Below are positions 13,416 through 18,986 of a DNA stretch of 20,207 nt, one piece after another; the stretch's first letter is position 1, and each line of letters opens with the position of its first letter. The stretch is taken from the IMG/VR virus record IMGVR_UViG_3300009161_000298, positions 1 to 20,207 of that record, one strand, 5' to 3'. The notes under the pieces are model-generated. The model searched no databases. It worked only from the letters and a program-made list of their open reading frames with translations, and was not told the origin of the DNA. Position numbers and translations under genes: made by a program. The stretch comes from a virus.

Positions 13416-13981
13416 TTCAGCACCTTCTTCTTAGCATCCTTGGCGGCAATCATCTTGGTCTGCCATGCCTTGTTTCCATCGGTAGCCGCAAATGCCTCGA
13501 TGTAGATGTTCTTTAGTTCATCAACTGTGGTGGTGGCTTGAATAGCGGCAATGTAGTCAAGCATCCGTCCCTCATCTGGAGTGCCTTCTTCCTCAACCAC
13601 TTTAGAGCCTGTTGTAGCGTCTAACGCATCATGCTCGACTATGTGTAGCACCGACACCCAAAGGTAGCGGGAAAGGTAGGTCTGCACAGCACCAAGGTTC
13701 TGCACTTCATGGCAACCTTTGAGGGCGGCTGAAGACATAGGGCTTGTGAAGACAATGATCTCGTCAGGCTTCTCTGTATTGACAACAATGAACTCAGCAA
13801 TCTCTTTTCCAAAACGGATGATGGAAGTAAGACCCACCTCGTTAAATATGTCAATTGCGGGGATTACGAAATCGCCTAACTCAAAATAGTTGTAGCCAGC
13901 AAACTTGTTGTGACCAGACTTCTTGAGGGCTTTCTTGTGGAACTTGGCTCTCGCCTCGTTTAGTTTTTGATATACATTCAT
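13412..13981 (-). CDS. ERF-family single-strand annealing protein
   Basis: This 189-aa protein has the ERF pattern: MNVYQKLNEARAKFHKKALK, a Lys/Gly/Tyr segment NKFAGYNYFELGDFVIPAID, a beta-rich centre, and the family signature VQNLGAVQTYLSRYLWVSVL around residues 93-112, followed by EHDALDATTG. ERF proteins anneal complementary single strands in phage recombination, as partners of an exonuclease. The region after ~125 is a linker and helical C-terminus. The gene has one of the three perfect TTTAAACAGGAGT leaders. It is better balanced in base composition than the AT-rich gene upstream. Confidence 0.88.
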   Translation of the reverse strand: MNVYQKLNEARAKFHKKALKKSGHNKFAGYNYFELGDFVIPAIDIFNEVGLTSIIRFGKEIAEFIVVNTEKPDEIIVFTSPMSSAALKGCHEVQNLGAVQTYLSRYLWVSVLHIVEHDALDATTGSKVVEEEGTPDEGRMLDYIAAIQATTTVDELKNIYIEAFAATDGNKAWQTKMIAAKDAKKKVLK

Positions 13982-13986
13982 TCTTA

Positions 13987-13999
13987 ACTCCTGTTTAAA
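13987..13999 (-). promoter_or_regulatory. Shared ribosome-binding leader, copy 1 (ERF gene)
   Basis: On the minus strand this reads TTTAAACAGGAGT and sits five bases before the ERF start codon. The identical 13-mer precedes two other leftward genes. It overlaps the stop codon of the gene upstream. Confidence 0.7.
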
Positions 14000-14660
14000 T
14001 TGTTAAATTTGACATTTTTTCATTGATAGCAAATAGTTTTTCTATTGCTTCAATACGTTTATCGTAATCTATTACTGACTCATCATCATCAATGTTTACC
14101 CTAATTACGATCCCTTTCCATAAAATACTTGGACAATAACCGATTGATTGATCAACACCTATTATTGACAAGTTTCCATAATCTTCATCTTTCTCGAATG
14201 GCTTAAATTGCAATGAATTCCAAGTGTGCGAATGAACATAAAGATGATGGTATTTCACATGATTCCTTATCTTTTCAACCACCATCTGTTTGTAATCCAA
14301 CCAATCTTTTCTAAACCAAATTGTTTTCCTATCTTTTCTGACATATCTTGCGAATAAATCAGTTAAGAAAATACCAGTTTTCATGCTTCTTTCTGGGTGA
14401 CCCGAATATCTTGCATGGCGAGAGCCTCGCAAAAATACTGGGTCATGCCCTTCCTCAAACATTTCTAGCCGCCTCTGAAATGGTCGTTGATGATCACTCA
14501 TTACTGCTAGTTCTTGCTCATTAAATGTGTTTGATGGAACACAAGTAGGCATATCAGGAATCATAAAATGTCTTCTTAATTCAGAAAACTGTATTTTTTC
14601 TTCCACCACATTAGCCACCAAATCCAACAGCCTTGATGTCTTTACCTTCCATCTTTTCAC
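13995..14660 (-). CDS. AT-rich orphan protein of unknown function
   Basis: From the leftmost possible GTG (14660) this is 221 aa; other starts are GTG 14609, just past the upstream stop, and ATG 14564. The sequence shows MIPDMPTCVPSNTF, an Arg/His-rich stretch (LRGSRHARYSGHPERSMKTG), aromatic-rich KTIWFRKDWLDYKQMVVEK and an acidic NIDDDESVIDYDKRIEAIEK near the end. I recognise no family. No membrane span or clear catalytic motif is visible. The region looks distinctly richer in A+T than the ERF and nuclease genes beside it, suggesting a later acquisition. The true start is unsettled because no candidate has a strong Shine-Dalgarno. Confidence 0.65.
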   Translation of the reverse strand: MKRWKVKTSRLLDLVANVVEEKIQFSELRRHFMIPDMPTCVPSNTFNEQELAVMSDHQRPFQRRLEMFEEGHDPVFLRGSRHARYSGHPERSMKTGIFLTDLFARYVRKDRKTIWFRKDWLDYKQMVVEKIRNHVKYHHLYVHSHTWNSLQFKPFEKDEDYGNLSIIGVDQSIGYCPSILWKGIVIRVNIDDDESVIDYDKRIEAIEKLFAINEKMSNLTI

Positions 14661-14844
14661 TCAACATAGCAAACTTCATTTCTAAGTTAACTGTGTTGTA
14701 GACCTGTTGAGCATAGTTACAAATCGCTTTGGCTTGTGTGGCCTCTTGATTTCCCTGTGCAACATTAAGCATTTGCTCAAGAAGAAATGAGCGTAATTCT
14801 TGTGTGCTTTTTGGGGTTTTAATTGGCTTAACTATTTTTGACAT
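14611..14844 (-). CDS. Small phage protein, early operon
   Basis: This 77-aa protein begins MSKIVKPIKTPKSTQELRSF and continues as a helix (LLEQMLNVAQGNQEATQAKA) ending in ICNYAQQVYNTVNLEMKFAM. The KSTxELRxFLLxQM...AxxIxNxAQQVYNTxNxE pattern recurs in small phage proteins next to recombination genes. No role is known to me. It is predicted soluble and helical. A perfect TTTAAACAGGAGT leader lies seven bases before the ATG, so it is probably well translated. The ambiguous GTG start of the AT-rich gene would overlap its 3' end by 50 nt. Confidence 0.7.
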   Translation of the reverse strand: MSKIVKPIKTPKSTQELRSFLLEQMLNVAQGNQEATQAKAICNYAQQVYNTVNLEMKFAMLSEKMEGKDIKAVGFGG

Positions 14845-15048
14845 TTATTTACTCCTGTTTAAATATTGACTATGTTTAACTTGCTGTTCACCTATCCAAT
14901 GACTGAGCATAACCAGATCATTCTGTATTGCGCTTATGTCTTGGATGAATCCATCATACTTGCTGTTCAAGCATTTCTTGTCTAGGGTTTTCACCGATTG
15001 TTCTATTCTCATTAGTATGGTTGAGTAGTCGTTCAAAAGTATCTCCAA
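14845..15048 (-). CDS. Small helical phage protein
   Basis: This 67-aa protein begins MEILLNDYSTILMRIEQSVK and is probably a two-helix coiled-coil protein with a Leu/Ile heptad feel (DISAIQNDLVMLSHWIGEQQ). No membrane segment or metal site is present. Its last codons are formed by the TTTAAACAGGAGT leader of the next gene, so the ribosome-binding element is also coding sequence here. It overlaps the upstream membrane-protein gene by 16 nt in another frame. I do not recognise the family. Confidence 0.6.
   Translation of the reverse strand: MEILLNDYSTILMRIEQSVKTLDKKCLNSKYDGFIQDISAIQNDLVMLSHWIGEQQVKHSQYLNRSK
14851..14863 (-). promoter_or_regulatory. Shared ribosome-binding leader, copy 2
   Basis: The minus-strand sequence TTTAAACAGGAGT precedes the 77-aa gene start by 7 nt and doubles as the C-terminal codons of the upstream gene (L-N-R-S). 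Confidence 0.7.
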
Positions 15049-15224
15049 AGTGCGTATGCAATCATGCTGAGAACGGCAATTAGACCAAATAAAACGGGTA
15101 TGTCGTGTATGTTTGGTGCTGAGTAAAACGGCCCTTCAATAATGTTTTCGTTCACATAATCTTTTGGGTATGCCTCACGCAAAGAACGTGAAAACATACG
15201 AGTGGTTGGTGAGAAATCATCCAT
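15033..15224 (-). CDS. Small C-terminally anchored membrane protein
   Basis: This 63-aa protein reads MDDFSPTTRMFSRSLREAYP, a polar middle, then a membrane span at residues ~43-61 (IPVLFGLIAVLSMIAYALWR). The MDDFSP-x-x-R-x-FSRS-x-REAY opening is one I recall from small conserved phage membrane proteins of unknown role. The N-terminus is probably cytoplasmic. CAGGAG lies upstream at a good distance, inside the end of the preceding Cys-rich gene, which it overlaps by 8 nt. Confidence 0.7.
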   Translation of the reverse strand: MDDFSPTTRMFSRSLREAYPKDYVNENIIEGPFYSAPNIHDIPVLFGLIAVLSMIAYALWRYF

Positions 15225-15393
15225 TTAAAATCTCCTGTGCAATTTCTTGTTTACAGTCGTTATCAAGGTACTTAAATTCAACAAAGTGGTTTTCATGGCA
15301 ACAGCCAATCTTTTCACCTTGTGGTTGCAAGCAATAGCAACAGTAATAGACGTTAGATTCGTCTTCATAAATAGTTTCAAGTAGTTCTTTCAT
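15217..15393 (-). CDS. Cys-rich small protein, possible zinc binder (58 aa)
   Basis: Reading leftward from the ATG at 15393, 58 codons end in TGA (15217-15219). The protein is MKELLETIYEDESNVYYCCY, then CLQPQGEKIGCCHENHFVEF and a charged helical end. It has a CCYC...CCH cluster (Cys18, 19, 21, 31, 32, His33, His36), typical of a small zinc-binding module. GGAGG lies four bases before the ATG. The start overlaps the upstream stop as ATGA. I recall similar YCCYCLQP...GCC...HFxEF proteins in uncultured phages, of unknown function. Confidence 0.7.
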   Translation of the reverse strand: MKELLETIYEDESNVYYCCYCLQPQGEKIGCCHENHFVEFKYLDNDCKQEIAQEILNG

Positions 15394-15536
15394 TTGGCCT
15401 CCAACACCTTGATGCGTTGCTCAAGTTTGGCAACCAAGGCTTCTAGGTCTTTGATACGATCTAACAGCATATCTTGATATGTGTAGTCGCTCTTGCGGTA
15501 TGGGGCTGTAATGCCCACAGTCTTTCTATCCATCAT
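15390..15536 (-). CDS. Small coiled-coil protein (48 aa)
   Basis: Reading leftward from the ATG at 15536 (a second ATG follows at once), the frame gives MMDRKTVGITAPYRKSDYTY and then QDMLLDRIKDLEALVAKLEQ RIKVLEAK. The C-terminal half is a regular heptad repeat of Leu/Ile/Val with charged flanks, a short dimeric or trimeric coiled coil. A perfect TTTAAACAGGAGT leader lies directly upstream, and its TGA overlaps the next start as ATGA. The role is unknown; it may mediate oligomerisation. Confidence 0.7.
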   Translation of the reverse strand: MMDRKTVGITAPYRKSDYTYQDMLLDRIKDLEALVAKLEQRIKVLEAK

Positions 15537-15538
15537 TA

Positions 15539-15551
15539 ACTCCTGTTTAAA
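15539..15551 (-). promoter_or_regulatory. Shared ribosome-binding leader, copy 3
   Basis: TTTAAACAGGAGT on the minus strand stands immediately before the coiled-coil gene start (spacer TA to the first ATG, TAATG to the second). The second ATG is therefore at the better distance. Confidence 0.7.
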
Positions 15552-15556
15552 AAATA

Positions 15557-15853
15557 TTAACTTTTCATCGCCCTTACAAATGCGGCATAACTAGCGGCTG
15601 TGTCCCCAAAGGGTAACTTAGCCAACTCGACCGCCACCTCCTCCAACACATCATTACGCAACAGTAATGGATCATTACTAACTGGTAACGTGCGTAGATT
15701 CTCTGTCAAATCCCTGACCAAGGCTCTTTGAATACTGCCATCTGTAACACCAGTAGAAATCTTCTTTTGTTCAGCAAGGTATTCCATGTTTCTGATCTGG
15801 TCAGTCACATCAAACTCCAGTAAATCAAAGGCTTCGTCAAGTTTGTCGTTCAT
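15557..15853 (-). CDS. Hypothetical acidic helical protein
   Basis: This 98-aa protein starts MNDKLDEAFDLLEFDVTDQI with an ATGA overlap of the previous gene. It is mostly helical, with LVRDLTENLRTLPVSNDPLL and a C-terminal segment VAVELAKLPFGDTAASYAAF. There are no membrane spans, cysteine clusters or nuclease motifs. AGGG lies shortly before the ATG. It belongs to the leftward early operon, and I do not recognise its family. Confidence 0.6.
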   Translation of the reverse strand: MNDKLDEAFDLLEFDVTDQIRNMEYLAEQKKISTGVTDGSIQRALVRDLTENLRTLPVSNDPLLLRNDVLEEVAVELAKLPFGDTAASYAAFVRAMKS

Positions 15854-16041
15854 TCTCTCACCCTAATAGTGTCAACAATGTTTTGGGCTAAATGCTGTTC
15901 TTTAACCATGTTGAAGATGATAGAAGAAACCACATCCCGTTCATGTTCAGCACCAAGATCAAACGCATTGCTCATGCCTGTAATCGTGTTCTCATTACAA
16001 GCCGCCATACGTAGGTGCTGAACCATTTCTGCTTTAGTCAA
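15850..16041 (-). CDS. Hypothetical small protein, TTG start
   Basis: This 63-aa protein is read from a TTG at 16041, preferred over the ATG at 16026 because GGGAG lies seven bases upstream of the TTG. It reads MTKAEMVQHLRMAACNENTI and continues as helices (GMSNAFDLGAEHERDVVSSI). It is soluble and slightly acidic. It overlaps both neighbours (8 nt upstream, 4 nt downstream). No family is recognised. Confidence 0.6.
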   Translation of the reverse strand: MTKAEMVQHLRMAACNENTITGMSNAFDLGAEHERDVVSSIIFNMVKEQHLAQNIVDTIRVRE

Positions 16042-16315
16042 AACAAGTCTCCCATTCTTTGTGCCATTGTGTAGTTATGTCTCGCATCTCGTCCATTGCT
16101 TTGTTTTCGCAGTGGTTATATTGTTTCTTGCTTATATCGTAAGTAATGTGCTTATCGTCCTCGTCAAACACACTAAAGTCAATCTCATAGGTATCGCTGT
16201 GGTCAGCATCGAGTTCATCGCCTGGACTCAGGATGTCAAAGCAGACAAGACACTCGCCAATGCCCTCCAAGTAGACGCAAATCTCATGCTGAAAATCTTT
16301 AGGTTTTACCGACAT
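16034..16315 (-). CDS. Hypothetical acidic protein, first gene of the leftward operon
   Basis: This 93-aa, strongly acidic protein begins MSVKPKDFQHEICVYLEGIG and contains SPGDELDADHSDTYEIDFSV, then a Lys/His/Glu-rich helix and WHKEWETCFD. Strands dominate the first 60 residues. No domain is recognised. AAGGAGTTAACA precedes the ATG, a variant of the shared leader (TTTAAAAAGGAGT). It is the first gene downstream of the divergent control region, so it would be the earliest product on this strand; acidic early phage proteins often act by binding host proteins, which is only a suggestion here. Confidence 0.6.
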   Translation of the reverse strand: MSVKPKDFQHEICVYLEGIGECLVCFDILSPGDELDADHSDTYEIDFSVFDEDDKHITYDISKKQYNHCENKAMDEMRDITTQWHKEWETCFD

Positions 16316-16438
16316 TGTTAACTCCTTTTTAAGTTGGTGAGGAGATTGTCAAGGATTAAAAAAGGCTTGTGAACTAGGACAAACCCTATATTGACAAACT
16401 AAATTTAGATATAGGATTGCCTGTCAAAAGGAGACTGT
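16316..16438. promoter_or_regulatory. Divergent early control region
   Basis: This 123-bp gap separates leftward and rightward early genes. A consensus -35 box TTGACA at 16391-16396 faces right, with TAGGAT at 16412-16417 as a possible -10 (15-bp spacer). TTGACA is also present leftward at 16347-16352, where the -10 is poor (TTAAAA/TAAAAA). A third TGTCAA lies at 16422-16427. The perfect palindrome CTAAATTTAG (16399-16408) lies between the rightward boxes, and CCTATA (16385-16390) is inverted as TATAGG (16410-16415). AAAGGAG precedes the rightward gene. The layout fits back-to-back early promoters with an operator, inferred from motifs only. Confidence 0.55.
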
Positions 16439-16819
16439 ATGGAACTAAAACTAGGTCACACAACCATTCTAAAACGACTTGAACACTCAGCCTGTTCGCT
16501 TAAAGACTTCACCCACGCTAGTCAGGAAGTTGGCAATCAAGGGTATCACTATGCCAAGTATCTCAGCGACTTAGAGAATTGGGGTTATGTGCTGTTAATC
16601 GGTGACTACTACCGAATTACAGGGTTTGGGATTGCCAAACTGGAAGAGAAAAGGTTGATGGGAAGGCCAATAGCCACCAAGATTAGCGCAGGGACTACCA
16701 AGGAACTCTACGATGGTGCCGACCTGAAACAGGGTGGCATCAGGGAGGGAGCATTTGATTTCCTTAATTACCCATCAAAGTTTGGGGACAATTTGGTTTA
16801 TCCAAGAGTTTCCATATAA
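16439..16819 (+). CDS. Winged-helix-like protein, possible regulator
   Basis: This 126-aa protein is first in the rightward operon. Residues ~5-70 (TTILKRLEHSACSLKDFTHA, then YAKYLSDLENWGYVLLIGDY and YRITGFGIAKLEE) read as a winged helix, with the aromatic GD-YY-RIT strand pair typical of the wing and TxxGxxKLE as the final helix. The C-terminal part, containing GADLKQGGIREGAFDFLNYP, matches a tail I recall on small phage DNA-binding proteins. AAAGGAG is five bases before the ATG. Its place next to the divergent promoters suggests transcription control of the early region, but replication or packaging roles are possible. Confidence 0.65.
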   Translation: MELKLGHTTILKRLEHSACSLKDFTHASQEVGNQGYHYAKYLSDLENWGYVLLIGDYYRITGFGIAKLEEKRLMGRPIATKISAGTTKELYDGADLKQGGIREGAFDFLNYPSKFGDNLVYPRVSI

Positions 16820-16869
16820 TAGTTTGAAACACGGCTAGATGCGGATTGATCCCCTCATCGAAAAGAGAA

Positions 16870-16916
16870 CAGACCCCTCCTGCCGAGGTTTCTTTCAAGG
16901 GTCTATTTTGGGTCTG
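16870..16916 (+). promoter_or_regulatory. Alternative leader hairpins before the replication gene
   Basis: CAGACCC (16870-16876) can pair perfectly with GGGTCTG (16910-16916), or its last six bases can pair with GGGTCT (16899-16904). An inner CCTC/GAGG stem lies at 16876-16888. The outer stem ends six bases before the ATG at 16923, where no strong Shine-Dalgarno is visible, so folding could affect translation. Pairing was found by eye only. Confidence 0.35.
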
Positions 16917-16922
16917 AAAACA

Positions 16923-17678
16923 ATGCACTATTACCAATTCAATATTGGGGACTACGCTTCCCATACTCGGCATTTAAATGTCGTAGAAGACTGCGCCTAT
17001 CGCAGATTGTTGGACTTTTACTATCTTCACGAAAAGCCAATAAAACATCACGATATTGCGCGGCAGATCAATATGCGTGAACACGAACAAGAGGTCTTGT
17101 CAGTGCTTAACGAGTTCTTTTTGTCCACAGTCGATGGGTTTGTCAGTCCACGGGCAAACAAGGAAATTGAACATTTTCACTCGAAGATTGAACAAGCATC
17201 CAAGGCAGGTAAAGCGTCTGCTGAACGGAGGTTCAACGCCCGTTCAACGGATGTTCAACCAACCAATAACCATAAACCAATAACCATTAACCAAGAACCA
17301 AATATAGATATATGTCCACCTAGCGGTGAACCAGAGGAAAAGACAGGTTTACCAAAATGTAGTCATCAAGAGGTGATTGACCTTTACCACCAAAAACTTC
17401 CCACCCTGAGAAAGGTAGAGGTTTGGAATGATGCTAGGAAAGGTTATCTCAGACAAAGATGGCGAGATGTATCCCAAGAGTTAGCCCTTGAAAAACCAAT
17501 TCAAACAGAAGATGTGCTTTTGTGGTGGTCTGACTTCTTCACCCACATAGGCCAATCCAAGTTCCTGACAGGCAGAGTTAATGACAAATCAGGTCGGGCT
17601 TTTACGGCTGACCTTGAATGGATACTGAAACCAAGCAATTTTGCAAAGATTATCGAAGGGAAATATCATGGCATTTAA
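16923..17678 (+). CDS. DUF1376 replication-type protein
   Basis: This 251-aa protein starts MHYYQFNIGDYASHTRHLNV followed by EDCAYRRLLDFYYLHEKPI, the DUF1376 signature, which fixes the start at 16923 rather than the in-frame ATG at 16839. The N-terminal ~90 residues form a winged-helix-like domain. A polar linker follows (about 95-145, RRFNARSTDVQPTNNHKP). The C-terminal domain (150-250) contains VWNDARKGYLRQRWRD, WWSDFFTHIGQSKFLTGR and LEWILKPSNFAKIIEG. Phage proteins with this plan are usually placed as replication initiators or helicase-loading factors. That role is inferred from domain order and the neighbouring genes. Confidence 0.8.
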   Translation: MHYYQFNIGDYASHTRHLNVVEDCAYRRLLDFYYLHEKPIKHHDIARQINMREHEQEVLSVLNEFFLSTVDGFVSPRANKEIEHFHSKIEQASKAGKASAERRFNARSTDVQPTNNHKPITINQEPNIDICPPSGEPEEKTGLPKCSHQEVIDLYHQKLPTLRKVEVWNDARKGYLRQRWRDVSQELALEKPIQTEDVLLWWSDFFTHIGQSKFLTGRVNDKSGRAFTADLEWILKPSNFAKIIEGKYHGI

Positions 17679-17958
17679 TGGATTTAGAACCAAAAAAGAC
17701 GAACCCATTGATGACACAAGGTTTTTGCTTTGTGTCGAGCCTGGCTGCGGACAATTGTGGACTATCAATCTTGGTAAACCACTATGTTCATACCACCAAT
17801 GGAAAGACGATAAACCATTTGTCTATGCCCAATACACAGATTTTGGTCAAAAGTATTTTGGTGATCCAAAAGCCTGGGCAAAGCGACTTGTTGAAAAACA
17901 TGAGATGGGACTACCCGTTGCCAAGATTGCCTTGGAATTTGCTAGGGAGGCTTTGTAA
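17668..17958 (+). CDS. Small Cys/His protein, possible zinc finger
   Basis: This 96-aa protein begins MAFNGFRTKKDEPIDDTRFL. I chose the ATG at 17668 because GAAGGG lies seven bases upstream; the frame also extends further upstream. LCVEPGCGQLW and, about 20 residues on, PLCSYHQW give a C-x4-C...C-x2-H set suitable for one zinc ion. The C-terminal half is helical (KAWAKRLVEKHEMGLPVAKI). It overlaps the DUF1376 gene by 11 nt, and its TAA overlaps the ATG of the next ORF (TAATG). Its role is unknown; DNA or RNA binding beside replication genes is plausible. Confidence 0.7.
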   Translation: MAFNGFRTKKDEPIDDTRFLLCVEPGCGQLWTINLGKPLCSYHQWKDDKPFVYAQYTDFGQKYFGDPKAWAKRLVEKHEMGLPVAKIALEFAREAL

Positions 17959-18740
17959 TGTCATGGTTGATAAGCAATGCCTTAATGAACTCGCTCTCTT
18001 TGCAGGGGCTGGTGGTGGAGTCCTTGGTGGACACCTCCTTGGATGGAGAACAGTTTGCGCTGTCGAGTGGGAAGCCTATCCCGCAAGCGTACTTGTCGCC
18101 CGACAAAATGATGGAATTCTCCCGCCTTTCCCGATTTGGGATGACGTTCAAACCTTTGACGGACACCCTTGGAGAGGGGTTATCGATGTCATCAGTGGTG
18201 GCTTTCCATGTCAAGACATTAGTGCCGCAGGAAAAGGTGCAGGAATTGATGGAGAACGATCTGGAATGTGGGGACAAATGGCGCGCATCATTCACGAAGT
18301 TCGACCCAAATTCGTCTTTGTGGAAAACTCACCAATGCTCACTAGTCGGGGACTTGGACGAGTTCTTGGAGACTTGGCCAACATGGGGTTTGATGCGGAA
18401 TGGGGAGTGTTGGGACATGACAGATTCGGTGGTCAGCACAGGAGAGACAGAATTTGGATTACTGCCTACACCTGTAAGAAGTCTTTTCGCTCATTGGTCA
18501 AGCGCCAAGGCAAAGTTCTCGAACAATGGAAAAAGAAAGAGCGGAGTGAAGGTTGGGTCGATTTTGTGGTGGGAGATGACGGAACAACACCTCCGTCTTG
18601 GAGGATTAGAGGAAAAGAAGATGATTCCAGACCCATCATGTGGAGAAGTAGTGATGGGATGGCCGATGGGGTGGACAGAATTGCGGCCATTGGCAATGGA
18701 CAAGTTCCAAGAGTGGCGGCAGCAGCATGGAGTTTGTTAA
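17958..18740 (+). CDS. Second long ORF in another frame over the methyltransferase gene
   Basis: This 260-aa ORF overlaps nearly all of the methyltransferase gene in a different frame of the same strand. It starts in TAATG at the previous gene's stop, seven bases after AGGGAGG (17944-17950), and stops directly against the next ATG (TAA|ATG at 18741), as a true operon member would. The protein contains KMMEFSRLSRFGMTFKPLTD, SSLWKTHQCSLVGDLDEFLE followed by TWPTWGLMRNGECW, then GLLPTP and GWPMGWTELRPLAMDKFQEW. From memory these strings belong to phage proteins deposited on their own, often labelled methyltransferase-like. If real, function is unknown; the alternative is an ORF shadowing a constrained gene. 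Confidence 0.5.
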   Translation: MSWLISNALMNSLSLQGLVVESLVDTSLDGEQFALSSGKPIPQAYLSPDKMMEFSRLSRFGMTFKPLTDTLGEGLSMSSVVAFHVKTLVPQEKVQELMENDLECGDKWRASFTKFDPNSSLWKTHQCSLVGDLDEFLETWPTWGLMRNGECWDMTDSVVSTGETEFGLLPTPVRSLFAHWSSAKAKFSNNGKRKSGVKVGSILWWEMTEQHLRLGGLEEKKMIPDPSCGEVVMGWPMGWTELRPLAMDKFQEWRQQHGVC

Positions 18741-18754
18741 ATGACCAAAACTGA
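17963..18754 (+). CDS. DNA cytosine C5 methyltransferase
   Basis: Starting at ATG 17963 this 263-aa protein has all main C5 motifs. Motif I is LALFAGAGGGVLGG (residues 10-23), which binds AdoMet. Motif IV is GGFPCQDIS with the nucleophile Cys83. Motif VI is VFVENSP with Glu121. Motif VIII is QHRRDRIWI (158-166). A short recognition region follows (about 168-225), and the closing motif is AIGNGQVPRVAAAAW. It would methylate cytosine in phage DNA, probably to escape host restriction; no partner endonuclease is nearby. The ATG is 12 bases from AGGGAGG, farther than ideal. The frame is also open well upstream without recognisable sequence. A second ORF covers the gene in another frame. Confidence 0.9.
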   Translation: MVDKQCLNELALFAGAGGGVLGGHLLGWRTVCAVEWEAYPASVLVARQNDGILPPFPIWDDVQTFDGHPWRGVIDVISGGFPCQDISAAGKGAGIDGERSGMWGQMARIIHEVRPKFVFVENSPMLTSRGLGRVLGDLANMGFDAEWGVLGHDRFGGQHRRDRIWITAYTCKKSFRSLVKRQGKVLEQWKKKERSEGWVDFVVGDDGTTPPSWRIRGKEDDSRPIMWRSSDGMADGVDRIAAIGNGQVPRVAAAAWSLLNDQN

Positions 18755-18986
18755 AGCCCATGAAATCCTTAACCAAATCAGAGAAGGGCAGTCCATGTCC
18801 CTATCTCTCACAAATCAAGCCTTGGAACGGACAGGAGACATTTGTGGAGTATTTGACGAATCACTATGCCCTGATGGCAATGAATCCCGCAACGATAGAG
18901 CAAGCCCGACTCCGTACCAAGGAGTTGAAGGGAGATTTTCCTACTCTAGGTATCTTGATTGCAGCCAAAATCAAGGAGTTTCGTAA
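18741..18986 (+). CDS. Small protein, N-terminal half convincing
   Basis: This 81-aa ORF starts at an ATG directly after the TAA of the frame-shifted ORF and 14 nt inside the methyltransferase end. The first ~33 residues (MTKTEAHEILNQIREGQSMS, then LSLTNQALERTGD) look like small phage proteins I recall that end soon after the TGD. The rest is polar and unconvincing, overlapping the next small gene in another frame. Its TAA overlaps the zinc-ribbon start as TAATG. Either the protein has been extended after losing an earlier stop, or the distal half is only passage to the coupled stop. Confidence 0.5.
   Translation: MTKTEAHEILNQIREGQSMSLSLTNQALERTGDICGVFDESLCPDGNESRNDRASPTPYQGVEGRFSYSRYLDCSQNQGVS

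Noticed and set aside
16061-16321. 86-codon plus-strand ORF opposite the first leftward early gene
   Set aside because: The leftward gene has a strong AAGGAG leader and fits the operon; the opposing ORF has no ribosome site.
16839-16922. N-terminal extension of the DUF1376 protein from ATG 16839
   Set aside because: Family members begin at MHYYQF; the extension is low-quality sequence coinciding with the hairpin region and has no Shine-Dalgarno.
17618-17962. Upstream extension of the methyltransferase frame
   Set aside because: The frame is open but carries no motif, has no good start, and is a shadow of the DUF1376 and Cys/His genes. The methyltransferase reads naturally from 17963.
17942-18703. 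Antisense ORFs of 117, 76 and 70 codons under the methyltransferase
   Set aside because: No start signals, no neighbour coupling and no recognisable sequence, unlike the same-strand second ORF.
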